A stretch of 58,668 nucleotides of DNA from UBA6164 sp964527325 (GCA_964527325.1 CAZGNU010000004.1:1-58668); one strand, 5' to 3'. Shown: positions 1-10,521, counted from the stretch's first letter. Notes: generated by a model not told the origin, from the letters alone. A program made the numbers and translations.

Positions 1-45
1 GAAAAACGCTTATTGCAACTCTTGAAAAAAGTCTGTTTTCATATA

Positions 46-120
46 TGGTATCCCCAGCTGGAATCGAACCAACATCTAACCCTTAGGAGGGGTTTGTTCT
101 ATCCGTTGAACTATGAGGAC
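46..120 (-). tRNA. tRNA-Arg (anticodon CCU)
   Basis: On the minus strand the gene folds into a full cloverleaf: acceptor GTCCTCA pairs with TGGGGAT, the anticodon stem is AACCC/GGGTT with loop CTCCTAA (anticodon CCT), and the T-loop is TTCGATT. A CCA end is encoded. It reads AGG, in a genome whose arginine codons are mostly AGA/AGG. Its 5' end overlaps the last ten bases, including the stop codon, of the PIN-domain gene upstream. Confidence 0.93.
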
Positions 121-494
121 ATTTTTATACTTGCCTTTGTTAAATCTTTATCAAAAGTTGCTAATTTTATATTTCTGTATTTTTTTACTTCTAAAAGAAG
201 AATATCAACAAAAGATAACTTATTGTTATTTGTTTCAAAAAAATTTAAAGACCTATCAAATTCTAAATCTGAAACTTTTAATATATCAATATTATTATTA
301 TTATTTAAAAAATCTAAACACTTAACTGCTATCCCGTGAGATTCTCTCATTTTTAAAACAGTTAATATTTCAGACAAAATATAATCTAAAATAATTATTT
401 TTCATGATTTTTTTATAATATCTATAGCTTCATTATGCATTTTTTCATTTTGTCTAAATGCGGCTATAACAACTGAACTATCAAGTAAAATCAT
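111..494 (-). CDS. PIN-domain ribonuclease, VapC-like toxin
   Basis: A 127-aa protein that starts MILLDSSVVIA, the usual first strand of a PIN domain with its metal-binding Asp. It continues with an acidic residue in SEIL, an Asp in SFVDI and a closing ATFDKDL, giving the expected set of acidic metal ligands. PIN toxins cleave RNA, often tRNA or rRNA. The ATG lies one base after the stop of a Phd-like antitoxin, the typical order of a type II toxin-antitoxin pair. One glycine is encoded by TGA. The stop codon falls inside the 5' end of tRNA-Arg, so toxin mRNA and tRNA are probably one transcript. The family is clear; the toxin role is inferred from context. Confidence 0.82.
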
Positions 495-495
495 A

Positions 496-732
496 TTAAT
501 ATATATATTTTTTATAATTTAAAGCAAGATCTGTTTCTTTATTGTCACTTTTATATACAAAATTGTCTATATCATCAATATTATACTTTTTTTCTTTTGT
601 TTGAACAATAGGAGTAATTCTATATACTGGTTTTGAATGCTTTAATACAATAAAAGTTGTTCAAGACTCTACAGCATCACCTACTTTTTTTAAATTTCCA
701 TACAGCTCTTTCATAGGTATCATTTGTGGCAT
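496..732 (-). CDS. Phd/YefM-like antitoxin
   Basis: A 78-aa protein directly upstream of the PIN gene (1-nt gap). Its N-terminal half (MKELYGNLKKVGDAVESG, then FIVLKHSKPVYRITPI) matches the Phd/YefM fold: a short helix pair followed by a strand with 'hGKP'-type residues (here KHSKP). The C-terminal half is charged and poorly conserved, as expected of the toxin-binding tail. Phd-type antitoxins bind their own promoter and neutralise the toxin. The gene begins about 4 nt after a rho-independent type hairpin that separates it from the HTH gene. The start at 732 gives MPQMIPMKEL; the second ATG (MIPMKEL) is a possible alternative. Confidence 0.75.
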
Positions 733-735
733 AAT

Positions 736-779
736 AAAAAAGTTTAATTTATAATTATAATTATAGTTTAAACTTTTTT
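736..779 (-). terminator. Hairpin terminator before the antitoxin gene
   Basis: A perfect 12-bp stem (AAAAAAGTTTAA at 736-747, its complement at 768-779) with an AT-rich loop and T-runs on both sides. It lies just downstream of the HTH gene and upstream of the antitoxin start, so it probably ends the former transcript. Confidence 0.6.
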
Positions 780-805
780 TTACTAAAAAGCAAATCTTTT
801 TCAAA

Positions 806-1378
806 TTATATTTTTAGAAACCAAATTGTTCAAGCAATTGCTAAAAGTATTACTACAAATATTATAAGTATAACATTTGAATTTTTTTCATATTTAAGCT
901 CGGTTTTAAGTTTTTCTTTATCGTGTTGTAGTTTTGTAACTTCGTTTTCTAAATTTCACTTAGATTCTTCTAATAAGTATTGTCATTTTTTAAAATCAAG
1001 TAATGAAACTGAATTTTTTGCTACTTCTTCTGCTTTTCATACTCTCATTGCTAGTGATTGAATTATTTGATCTTTGTTTTGAATTTCTTCTTTAAGATCT
1101 TTATAGATAGCTCAAAGAGTTCACGCTACATTTTCTTCATTATTTACTGCTATTTTTTGAGTTTTTTTCTTTTCTTTTTTTGGGGTGTCTATAATCACCT
1201 CTTGTTTAGCAACTCATCATCACATAAAATTTTCTACATCTGATTTTTTTACATAAACTATTTTTCCTTGCTTTTTGGCTCTAAGTTTTCATGCTTTTAT
1301 ATATCTGTCAACTGAACGCGTTGATATTTTTAATTTTTCAGCAACATCTTGCCTTGTTAATTTGTACATAATAGACAT
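806..1378 (-). CDS. Membrane-anchored HTH DNA-binding protein
   Basis: A 190-aa protein (187 aa if the ATG at 1369 is used). Residues about 5-45 form a MerR/excisionase-type helix-turn-helix (TRQDVAEKLKISTRSVDRYI, then AGKLRAKKQGKIVYVKKSDVENFM). A glycine triplet and charged linker follow, then a long helical region (about 105-165) with coiled-coil character. The C-terminus is one hydrophobic segment (NVILIIFVVILLAIAGTIWFL), so the protein is probably tail-anchored with its DNA-binding head in the cytoplasm. Such a protein could tether DNA to the membrane or act as a membrane-bound regulator. An inverted repeat spans its start codon, suggesting autoregulation. The HTH is clear; the role is inferred. 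Confidence 0.7.
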
Positions 1379-1400
1379 ATAATTAATAAATATATGTCTA
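1372..1400. promoter_or_regulatory. Inverted repeat over the HTH gene start
   Basis: TAGACATATA (1372-1381) and TATATGTCTA (1391-1400) form a perfect 10-bp inverted repeat that covers the start codon of the HTH gene. Further TATGTC copies follow at about 1406 and 1469. This looks like a multi-site operator for the adjacent HTH protein. Confidence 0.45.
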
Positions 1401-1449
1401 CAATCTATGTCTTTTTCTTTATTAATCAAGTTTTTTTCATATTTTTACT

Positions 1450-1465
1450 TTGACAATATTGTCAA
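1450..1465. promoter_or_regulatory. Perfect 16-bp palindrome
   Basis: TTGACAATATTGTCAA is an uninterrupted palindrome upstream of the HTH gene, in the 150-bp gap behind pyrB. It may be an operator or overlap a -35 element. A TATGTCTA box follows three bases later. Confidence 0.4.
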
Positions 1466-1488
1466 TAATATGTCTAAAAAGATTTTTT

Positions 1489-1537
1489 TGCAGCCTCCCT
1501 CCATTTAAAAGGATGAAATTTAGGGGAGGTATTTTTT
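1489..1537. repeat. Short GC-rich hairpin after pyrB
   Basis: GCCTCCCT near 1492 pairs with AGGGGAGGT near 1523, followed on the plus strand by a T-run. It lies directly behind the pyrB stop codon. It resembles the C-rich/G-rich palindromic elements found elsewhere in the window, and could be a terminator or a degraded copy of one of them. Confidence 0.4.
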
Positions 1538-2459
1538 ACATCAATAACAGATATAATAATGCCATTCTTACAGGAACACCGTTTTGTGCTTGTCTAAAAT
1601 ATGCAGAATTATCTAAAGAATCTATTTCATTGCAAAGCTCATTAACTCTTGGTAAAGGATGCATTATTGTAATGTTTTTGTTTCAATCTAAAATACTTAA
1701 ATTTAATATAAAATCATCTTTTATTTTATTATACTCTGATAAGTCAGTAAATCTTTCTTTTTGAATTCTTGTTACATATAATACATCTTTTTCTTTTATT
1801 CATTTTTTATAATCATTAATCTCCTCATATTTAATATTGTTTTGTTCTAAAAAATCAGTAATTTTTCTTGGCATTTTCAGCTCAACTGGGCTTATAAATG
1901 TAAATTCAGTATTTTCATATAATGACATTAAAAATACTAAAGAATGAGCTGTTCTACCATATTTTAAATCTCACACTAAAACTATTTTTACATTATCAAG
2001 GCTTCCCTTTTCTTTTAATATAGTATAAACATCTAGTAAGGCTTGTGTTGGATGCTGATGTTTTCAATCTCAAGCATTAATTACAGGTTTATAACATGCA
2101 CCAGCAGTTTTATCAACACTATAAGGTTCAGGATGTCTCATAACAACAACATCTCAGTACATTTCAGTAATTTGTGCATTATCTTCTAATGTTTCTCATT
2201 TAAATAAACTTGTTGCTGTTGGATCAGACACCGATATAACATGTCATCATAATCTATACATAGCAGACTCAAAAGACATTCTTGTTCTTGTACTTGGTTC
2301 ATAAAACATAGAAGCCATAATTTTTCACTTAAGAGGCTCATCTATTTTTTCACCAGATATATATTTTTCCATTTCTCAAGCAGTTTCAAATATTAAGTCT
2401 AAATCTTCTTTTGAAAATTGCTTAGTACTTAAAATATCCTTAAATTTAAATTTTTTCAT
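1536..2459 (-). CDS. pyrB: Aspartate carbamoyltransferase catalytic chain
   Basis: A 307-aa protein of the normal length for PyrB, which joins carbamoyl phosphate and aspartate in de novo pyrimidine synthesis. The carbamoyl phosphate loop is STRTR (56-60). It is followed by MRHPEP (108), HPTQALLD (136-143), the Asp-binding GDLKYGRTAHSL (163-174) and MHPLPR (266-271), and ends FRQAQNGVPVRMALL. Several glycines in conserved motifs are TGA codons. No other pyrimidine gene is nearby, so either the pathway is scattered or the enzyme works in a fragmentary pathway, as is common in this group. No PyrI regulatory chain is present. Confidence 0.96.
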
Positions 2460-2498
2460 ATTATTATTATTAATATTAATTAATCTATTTTTACACCT

Positions 2499-2530
2499 TA
2501 AAAAAGTCTGAAATTATTTATTTTCAGACT
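2499..2530 (-). terminator. glyA terminator
   Basis: The stem AGTCTGAAA (2505-2513) / TTTCAGACT (2522-2530) is followed on the minus strand by six T. It lies 7 nt after the glyA stop codon. Confidence 0.8.
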
Positions 2531-2536
2531 AAAAAA

Positions 2537-3862
2537 TTATTTATAAATAGGAAATTTATTACAAAGCTCTTCAACTTCGTTTCTAATATTTTTTAATTCC
2601 TCGTTATTTTTTATAAACTCTCTAAATTTTTTAAGAATATCTATTCTTTCTTCTTTGTTATCAGAATATTCAAAATCTTTAATAATTTCTGATACTTTAA
2701 ACATATAATCAGCTACTTTTTTCATTTCAACTTCTCACATTCATCTCATAGTCATAATTGGAGTACCAAATCTTATTCAGCTTGGATAAAAAGGAGTTGC
2801 TGGATCTTTAGGAATAGTGTTTTTATTTAATGTAATTCATGCTTTATCAAGAGCATCTTGCATAAAAACTCCTCTTCATCTTCAAACATCAGCCAAAATT
2901 AAATGATTATCTGTTCAAGCACTTATAAGCTTAAATCAATGATTTTTTAATTCTTCTGCTAATATTTTTGCATTTTTAACAATATTTTTATTAAGCTCTA
3001 CAAATTCTGGTTTAAGAGATTCTCATAAAGCAACTGCAATTGATAATATTTGATGATTATGTGGTCATCATTGTAGTCAAGGAAACACTGCTCTGTCAAT
3101 TTTTGTAGCAAGCTCTGAATCTTTTTGTAATCATTTTTCAGTAACCATAATCATTCCCCCTCTTGGTCATCTAAGAGTTTTATGTGTTGTAGTCGTTATT
3201 ATATCTACATAAGGAACTGGTGACTTATGCACTCATGCTATTACAAGTCATGATATATGAGCAATATCAGAAGCTAAATAAGCACCAACTTTTTCTGCAA
3301 TCCTAGAAAATTCTTCAAAAGGAAATTCTCTTGCATATGCTGTTGCTCATACCCAAATTAATTTTGGTTTGTGTTCTATAGCTAAACGCTCTACTTCATC
3401 CAAATCTATATATCAATTTTCTTTTAATCAATATAATACAGCATTAAAATATTTACTTGTAGCTGAAGCCTTCCATCCGTGTGTTAAATGTCATCCTTCT
3501 GTTAGACTTAATCATAATGTAGTGTCTCCTGTTTCACATACTGCATTATAAACTGCTAAATTTGCAGGGCTTCATGAATAAGGTTGTACGTTTGCATGTG
3601 CAATTCAAGGAAAAGCTTTTTTTGCTCTTTCTATTGCAAGTAATTCGACTTTGTCTACAACTTCATTTCATCCATAATATCTTTTTTTAGCATATCATTC
3701 ACTATATTTATTAGTAAATGGTGTTCATAATGCTTCAATAGTAGACAACGAAGCAATACACTCTGAAGGAATTAATTCAAGAGTTGTTTCTTGTCTTTCT
3801 ATTTCTTCCATAACAAGATCATAACAAACCTTATCTGTCTTTTTTAAATTATCAAAATTCAT
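2537..3862 (-). CDS. glyA: Serine hydroxymethyltransferase
   Basis: A 441-aa PLP enzyme that interconverts serine and glycine with tetrahydrofolate, the main source of one-carbon units. Hallmarks are TLELIPSE (27-34), NKYSEGYAKKRYYGG (51-65), the active-site run THKTLRGPRGG with PLP lysine at residue 228, and FPGLQGGPHNHQ. The extreme C-terminus is helical. Many of the glycines are TGA. The gene is monocistronic, with hairpin terminators on both flanks. In a small parasitic-type genome it may be kept for both the folate pool and glycine supply, since glycine also serves the reassigned UGA codon. Confidence 0.97.
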
Positions 3863-3918
3863 TTTTTTTATAGTTAAACATTAAACTATTTTGTGTGTTT
3901 TTTATACTTAAAAAAATA

Positions 3919-3946
3919 AAAAAAGCCAGACATTCTAGCTTTTTTA
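3919..3946 (-). terminator. Terminator of the nucleotidase gene
   Basis: An A/T-flanked hairpin: AAAAAGC-CAGA against TCTAGCTTTTT, with loop CAT, starting at the TAA of the nucleotidase gene on the minus strand and followed by a T-run. It is symmetrical enough to work in both directions. Confidence 0.65.
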
Positions 3947-4786
3947 TGTTAAAATATTGTTTAAAAATTCTCCGTCTGAGTCTCCTGTTAACAATACATC
4001 GTATTTTTCTAAAAAATGATTAATGTTTTTGTTATTGTTTTCATTATAAAATCATATTTTTAATAAATTTTCATATATTGCTCAATCTGCCATATGAGGA
4101 TCTCATAGACTATCTCATAATAATATTATATTCTTTTTGTTTTCTATTTTTTCTTTAGCTTCAGGAAAATCGTCAAAAGCAATTTTTCATTTATTAAATA
4201 CATGTATTACATTTTTTTTATATCATGTAGCATATCATTTTTCATCAAATTCAAATTTATTTGAAACTATTTCAATATTTTTTGTATATAAATCATTATA
4301 TTTAAGATAATCTATTATTGAGTCTCATCATAATCAATTTGCTGATAAAATTATTAAAGGAATATTGTTTTTATCTAAAAAATTCAAAAATTTTATAACT
4401 CAATATCTTAATTTGATTATTCATGAATTAACTATTTCATCTATATGATTAATATTTAATCTTGATTTTACTAATAAATCTAGATGAGCTTGCCACCATT
4501 TCGTCATCTCTTTGCTTTTTTCTTCTATAGATAAACTATGGTCTATTTCTATAGGGTGATAAAAATCAAATAATTCATTAGCTTTTTTTGAATACTCTTT
4601 TCAAAGGTATTTTGGATTATTTCTTATTACAGATATTAAACTAGGCTTTTTTTCTCAATCAATGATTGAATAAGTTAGTGTTCTGTCAAAGTCTGCTAGT
4701 ACATATACATCATTTTTTCATTTTTCATTAATTTTTGATATAATTTTTTGTACATTTTTTTCATCTGAATATATTATTTTTTTCAT
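3944..4786 (-). CDS. UMPH-1-type pyrimidine 5'-nucleotidase (HAD)
   Basis: A 280-aa HAD-superfamily hydrolase. The nucleophile motif is LADFDRTLTYS (about 31-41), which is the cN-III/UMPH-1 form of DxDxT. It has ILSANGLGGDSI as the second motif and GDSLGDPHMADG as the final metal-binding motif; several of these glycines are TGA. UMPH-1 enzymes dephosphorylate UMP and CMP (and in some cases m7GMP). SNKFEFDEKGYATGYK in the middle is typical of the family. In a nucleotide-scavenging organism this would supply nucleosides or clear monophosphates. Assignment is by motifs recalled from the eukaryotic and bacterial family. Confidence 0.8.
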
Positions 4787-4806
4787 TATATATGTTTATG
4801 TTTTAT

Positions 4807-4852
4807 TTCTTCCCTTTCCAAGGGAAGTACCGAGGTACGAGGGGATGGGTTA
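4807..4852. repeat. Dispersed palindromic repeat (copy A)
   Basis: A GC-richer block between the nucleotidase and protease genes, with hairpin cores CTTCCCTTtccAAGGGAAG and TACCGAGGTA. A nearly identical copy in the opposite orientation lies at 41481-41590, after mfd. Confidence 0.7.
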
Positions 4853-4872
4853 AAATTTAAGTACATTTTTTA

Positions 4873-6177
4873 TTATTTTAAGCTCTCTTTATATTTATCA
4901 ATACTTAATTTATAAGCATCATTTTCAATAAAAACACTCATTACTTCTTTTGCTGTTTCTAATTGCCTATCATAAAATTCAAACTCTTCTTTTTTTCATT
5001 CTATTGGTGTATAATCTTCTTTTTCAAAATCTATTTCTATGTCTGGTATTATTCACTCATGATCTATATTAATATCATTAGGGGTAAACCATTTTGCTAT
5101 TGTAAGTTTTAACATACTTCCATCACTTAATGTAAAAGGTTTTTGTACAGATCATTTTCAATATGATTTTTTTCATACTAAAATTGCTAAATTATAATCT
5201 TTTAATGCTCATGCTGTAATTTCTGAAGCAGAAGCTGAATTTTCATTTATTAAAACTACTATTTTTCATTTATAAACTGAGTTTTCATTTATACTAGGAT
5301 ATCTTATGTTTGAAAAAATATCCTTATATTTAGTGGTTACCAATGTTTCGTCTTCTTCTACAAAATTCCCTAATATTGAAACAGCACTTTGTAAATATCA
5401 TCATCAATTATCTCTTAAATCAATAATTATCCCTTTTGTATCCATATATTTTTCTAATTCTTTTCTAAATTCTCTTGATGTGTCTTCTCAAAACATATTT
5501 ATTGCAATATATCATATTTTTCCTTCTTTTAATTCTTTAGAATCAACTGATGGAATTTTTATTTTTTGCCTTATAACCTCTATTTTCAATATATTATTTT
5601 CTCATGGTCTTATTATTTCTAACATTACTTTTGTTCGTGCTTTTCCTTTAATAAAGTCAACAGCATCATATAAGTCTAATCATTCTAATTCATGATCATT
5701 TGCTTTGATTATTATGTCACCTGATTTTAGTCAATATTTTTTTGCTGGTGATCATTTAATAATCCTTTCTATACTTACTCATAGTTCATTTTTTTCTACA
5801 ACTGCTCATATTCATTCAAAATCTCATGATAAAACATTATTAAATTTAACGGTTTGTTCTGTTGTTAAAAATTCACTATGTTTATCTCACAATCCTTCAA
5901 CTAATCATTTAATAGAAGAATCTATTAATTCACTTTTTTCTATTCAAGAGTGATTATAATTATGTAATTTAATTAAATTATAAACCTCCCAATATTTTGT
6001 CATATCTAAATCTTTTTTCCCAATTATTGAGAATACATCCGCTTTTTCTATATTTTTTAACAATTCATTATTTAAATTTTTCCCTATATTAAAAGAAAAA
6101 ATAACTCATAATAAAAAACTTGTTAAAAAGATTATAAAATATAGTCAAAAATTCTTCTTATTTTTTACATTACTCAT
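4873..6177 (-). CDS. C-terminal processing protease (S41 family)
   Basis: A 434-aa exported serine protease. It has an N-terminal membrane segment (residues 9-26), a PDZ domain in the middle (GSPAKKYGLKSGDIIIKAND), and an S41 catalytic domain with EGKIGYIAINMFG, the GIIIDLRDNGGG motif, the nucleophile in NENSASASE, and the catalytic lysine in GKKSYGKGSVQKPF. Enzymes of this family trim C-termini of periplasmic or surface proteins and penicillin-binding proteins. The preceding gap carries a palindromic repeat. The upstream side is a 400-bp divergent region with no gene, where its promoter must lie. Confidence 0.93.
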
Positions 6178-6578
6178 TTTTATATTTTTTATTCATAATT
6201 AAAAGTTAACATTTTTTAATATATGTTTTTAATACAAAAACACAAGTCAATTAAAATATAAACTATATGTAAAAAAAATGTTAAAAATATTTTTTTACTT
6301 TAAATTAGATAATTAATTATTGTTTTTTAAAATATTAAATTTTTTTTTATAAAAACTTTGCTTTAAATAAAGAAAAAAGTTTTTAACATAACTTATTAAT
6401 ACTAATAATATACTTATATTAAATTAAAATTTATATAATACAGTATAAATGTTTAAAAATATATAAATAACATTAATTAAAATTTATTATTATTTAAAAA
6501 TAAACTTATATAAATTTTTGTTTTATTTTTAAATATATGATATTATTTAACTATATATATAATAATTATTAAATAATT
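6178..6578. other. 400-bp extremely AT-rich divergent intergenic region
   Basis: It separates the minus-strand protease from the plus-strand cluster. No open reading frame, tRNA or convincing hairpin is visible. It must hold both divergent promoters, and many TATAAT-like strings make a specific choice unsafe. Base composition is almost pure A+T. Confidence 0.5.
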
Positions 6579-6890
6579 ATGATTTTTGATTTTTTAAAAA
6601 AACAAAAAGAACATAAAAATAAAATAAAAATAATCAAAGTAATGATTGTTTCTTTAAATATACCTGAAAAACAAAAAGAACTTTATTTAGAAGCAATTGA
6701 AGTTTTATGAAAAGATTGACTAGAAAGATTATATATAACACTAACAGAGTTTACAAAACAACTTGAATATGAAGAACTAGATAAAATAAACAAAGATAAT
6801 TTTTCAAGCGTTGCTTGAATGAGAAAAAAAGAAGCTAAAGAAAAACAAAAAGAAATAAATTCTTTTTCCTTTTTAATTAATAATTTATAA
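6579..6890 (+). CDS. Small charged protein of unknown function
   Basis: A 103-aa protein that I do not recognise. It starts MIFDFLKKQKEHKNKIKIIKV, has a central helix-rich part (LYLEAIEVLGKDGLERLYITLTEF), and ends in a lysine/glutamate-rich helix. TGA occurs three times as glycine. It is first in a five-gene plus-strand run with gaps of only 4-26 nt leading to the aminopeptidase gene, so it is probably translated from the same mRNA. No signal peptide or membrane segment is visible, so the protein is likely cytoplasmic. The reading frame is well supported by the tight spacing. Confidence 0.65.
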
Positions 6891-6894
6891 AATT

Positions 6895-7059
6895 ATGACT
6901 TTTGAAAATATAGAAACACAAGAATTAAAAATTGATTCAATGTTATGAAATTTAGAATCTAATATAGAAAATAAAGATAGAATGATTACTTTTTTTTCTA
7001 ATTTAAATGAAGAAAATACTAATAAAATAACGAAAATTTTTGATAAAGCATTTGCTTAA
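6895..7059 (+). CDS. 54-aa protein of unknown function
   Basis: A very short acidic protein (MTFENIETQELKIDSML..., ending in KIFDKAFA) located 4 nt after the preceding gene and 14 nt before the next. It contains one TGA glycine. It may be a small partner of its neighbours. Confidence comes only from position and coding-like composition. Confidence 0.5.
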
Positions 7060-7073
7060 CATAAACAATACTT

Positions 7074-8432
7074 ATGCAAAACTATAAATTATCCGTTTCT
7101 AAAAATGGAAAAAAATATACGATTGTTTTTAAGGCAGAAACAGAAAAACTAGCCAGAGAGAGAGTTCATAATGAATGATACTCTATTTTAAGTATTGAAG
7201 AAGTAAATGAAAAACATGATTTATGAAATACATTTTTATTTTCAGCTTATACTAAAAGTTGAGAATTAAAAAATTGAAAAATTGTTTGAGAAGATATATT
7301 TAAAACATATATAAAATTAAGAAAAAATTTAGAATATAATGTTAAAACTCTTTTTTCAGAAAATGACAAAGATATTAGTATTGAAGAAAAAAATAAAATA
7401 ATTAAAGACTTAGAAGATGAATATAGTCTGTTTTATAAATGAAAAAAAACAGATAAATTAAGAAAAAAAATAAATTTAGAAAAAGAATCTAAAATAAATA
7501 AAAATAATTTTTATTTAAAAAAAGAATTAGAAGAAACATATAAATTAATAGATTTTGTTTTAGAAAAATTACAAAATATATTATCAGATAAAGTATGATT
7601 AGATGTTGATTTAGAACAAAAAGAAAGATTAAAAACTATTTATAATACAATAATAAAATCTAAAAAAACAACAAATTTATCAAAATTAAGAGAAATTTGA
7701 GAATTAGCTTTATTAAAAATTTGAAGATTAGAATTAAATGAATTAGAACAAAATCAAAAAGAAAATACAAAAAAATTATTAAAAGAAACAAATGTTTTAT
7801 TAAAAAAAATATGATCAAAACAAAGTTTTATTGAAAAAAATAAAGATGTTTGATATATAATTAATAGCTTTTTTGAAATCTTAAATAATTATTTTATAAA
7901 TCTTAAAAGTAAAAAAAATAAAAAAGAAGTTGATGAAAAATCTCACTCTTATATAAAAAATATTTTATTTTTAAAAAGATATAAACAAAAATTAAAAGAA
8001 AATAATATATATATATTAAAAAACTTTATAGAATTATTATTTAATTCAGAAAAAAGATTAGATACTTTTATTAGAAGAAAAGTAATTAAACAAAATATAC
8101 TTTTATTTAAAGCAAAAGAAAAAGGTGTATGATTTTCTTATACAACAGTTAAAAATTGATTTAATAAAATAATAGAATACTTTTTAAAAATATTATATTA
8201 TTTTAAAGACTATTTATTTTATGTTATTATATTATATACTTTAGTATTTATTATATTTATTAATATTAATTATTATTATAATATATGACAAACAAGCTAT
8301 AAATGATTTTTTTATTTTTTAATAATATTTATTATTTATTTAATATTTAATTTATCAAAAAATTTATTATTAATGATTTTAAATTTTGTAATTTTATTTT
8401 TTATAGTTATATTTTGAGTAGTTAACTTTTAA
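7074..8432 (+). CDS. Large coiled-coil membrane protein with PilC-N-like start
   Basis: A 452-aa protein. The first 45 residues (KNGKKYTIVFKAETEKLARE, then GYSILSIEEV) resemble the small N-terminal module of PilC/GspF pilus proteins, where a 'G...eA.....A...l...G' pattern is typical. Most of the rest is lysine/glutamate-rich helix with coiled-coil character (about 100-350). The C-terminus has about three hydrophobic segments (from FYVIILYTLVFIIF to the end). It overlaps no neighbour, and a second membrane protein follows after 11 nt. A role at the cell envelope, possibly with the pilus system, is an inference from the N-terminal similarity only. Confidence 0.6.
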
Positions 8433-8443
8433 TTTTTATTAAT

Positions 8444-9079
8444 ATGAAGTTTCTACTCTTTTTTGTATCAGTTCTTTTTTCAATAATTTTTTTTATTTTT
8501 TACTCTTTAACTCAATGAAGAGGTTTTTTTTGAAATAAGATAAGTAATACTTATAACCTATCATCATTAAGCACAAACCTGTTAATAGAAAGTTTTTGAT
8601 TTGCTTTAATATGAATATTATTTTTATACTTATTTTCAAATTTTAAAAAGAAACAATCATATAAATTACAAACACATAAAATAGATTTTTTTTATTTTTT
8701 ATTTTATATAATATTTATTTTTTATCTATATTTTTTTAATAAAAATATAGATAATTTTAAATTAATAATTATGGTTTTATTTGTTTTTTGAGATATGTGT
8801 TTTAATCATATTTCAAATATAAAATCCCTAATAAAACAAAAAATAAAAATAAGATATTTATGACTATTTATTAATTATTTAGTTACAATATTAGCTTTTT
8901 ATAATATTTTTGTGAATGATGTTTCATTTATACCAGTAATAATAATTATTTTTAATATAGTTTTTAATTTTTTAGTACATAAAAAATATACAAACTATAT
9001 TTCTCTTTTTTTAAGTATAATTTCAGTAATATATTTACTTTATAATTTGTCATTTTTCATTTTAGATGTATATTTATAA
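8444..9079 (+). CDS. Polytopic membrane protein, unknown
   Basis: A 211-aa protein made almost entirely of hydrophobic segments (about six), with only short lysine-rich connectors. It starts MKFLLFFVSVLFSIIFFIFYS. I recognise no family motif. It is located 11 nt after the coiled-coil membrane protein and 26 nt before the aminopeptidase gene, so it belongs to the same likely transcript. It may form a complex with the preceding protein. Confidence 0.6.
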
Positions 9080-9105
9080 TATATTTAATAATAATAAGAA
9101 AAAAA

Positions 9106-10521
9106 ATGACAAAACTTCAAACAAAATTAAATAAAATTAAAAATTCTAATTTAGTATTTTTAGTTGAAAAAATAGCTGACTTAAAAGAAATAGCTGATTT
9201 AAAATTAGAAGAAAAAATAGTAAATAAAATAAAGGAAATTATTAAAAAATGAAAAAATAGTAGTGATAAGTTTTTTTTATGAAATAATAATTTTGATAAT
9301 TTATATGTTATTTTTTTTAATAAAAAGGAAGATAAAACATTAATAGAATTTTTATGAGAAGAATTAACTAAGCTACCAAATAATTTAACTATTTTATCAA
9401 ATACCGATAAAAACATTAAAGACTTATTAGACACAACAATTTTATCTAGATATAAATTTAATAAATATAAATCAGAATTTAAAGACGATAAAATAAATAT
9501 ACTTATTAACAAAAACACACAAAAACTTGTTAAAAATAGGTTAGAAACTTTAGATAATATTATTTTAGCTAGAAATCTTTGAGAAACATCTCCTATAGAA
9601 CTTTATCCAGAAAGTTTTGTAAAAATTATTAAGAAAACAAAATTTAAAAATATAAAAGTTAAAATTTTTACTCCTAATCAAATAGAAAAAAAATGATTAG
9701 GATTACTTCATAATGTTTGAAAATGAAGTTTTAAGAAGCCTTATATGGTTATTTTAGAAAGAATTATTAATAAGAAGCTTCCTACTATTTGACTAGTATG
9801 AAAATGAATAACATATGATACTTGATGAATACAGGTTAAACCATGAGATGGTACACATATGTATGAAATGAAATGAGATATGTCTTGAGCAGGACAAGTT
9901 TTTGCAACTATGGTAGAATTAGATAATAAAAAATTAAATGTAAATATAATTGCTTGTTTACCTTTAGCAGAAAATCATATTTCAGGAAATTCATATAAAC
10001 CAGCAGATGTTTTAACTTCTTATTGTTGAAAAACAGTAGACATTAACCATACTGATGCAGAATGAAGATTGGTTTTAGCAGATGGAATGAGTTATATTTC
10101 TAAGAACTATAAACTAGATAAAATTATAACAATGGCTACATTAACATGAGCAGTTTTAATGGCTTTATGACATAGATATGCATGAATAATGTGAAATGAT
10201 AAATGATTAATTAAAAAATTTATAGATTATGGAAAAAATAATTTTGAAAAATATGTAGAGTTACCATATGATAATTATATGATAGAAAAAACTAGAGATT
10301 CTCAAGTAGCTGATTTAGAAAATCTTAATAAATGAGCTTATGCTTGATCAAGTATGTGAGCAGCATTTTTATCAAATTTTGTATTAAATAAAGAAGATTA
10401 TACACATATAGACATTGCAGGTACTGCAATTAATTTATATGAACCATACTGACTTATGAATAAATGAATGACTTGATTTTGAGTAGATAGTTTATCAGAA
10501 ATATTAGCTAATTTGAAATAA
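9106..10521 (+). CDS. pepA: Leucyl aminopeptidase (M17)
   Basis: A 471-aa cytosolic metallopeptidase that removes N-terminal residues from peptides. The catalytic domain shows GKGITYDTGGIQVKP, KGDMSGAGQVFATM (metal-binding Lys and Asp), LPLAENHISGNSYKPADV and the signature NHTDAEGRLVLADG, all with TGA read as Gly. The N-terminal half is poorly conserved, as usual in M17. The stop codon overlaps the ATG of the ComF gene (TAATG), showing translational coupling. It probably recycles imported or turnover peptides in a genome that lacks most amino-acid synthesis. Confidence 0.95.

Noticed and set aside
1450..1764. Plus-strand ORF of 104 codons over the pyrB end
   Set aside because: It is antisense to a well-supported aspartate carbamoyltransferase with all its motifs; no start signal or homology.
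6178..6578. Replication origin in the AT-rich divergent gap
   Set aside because: No dnaA or dnaN nearby, and no repeated DnaA boxes visible; low G+C alone means little in this genome.
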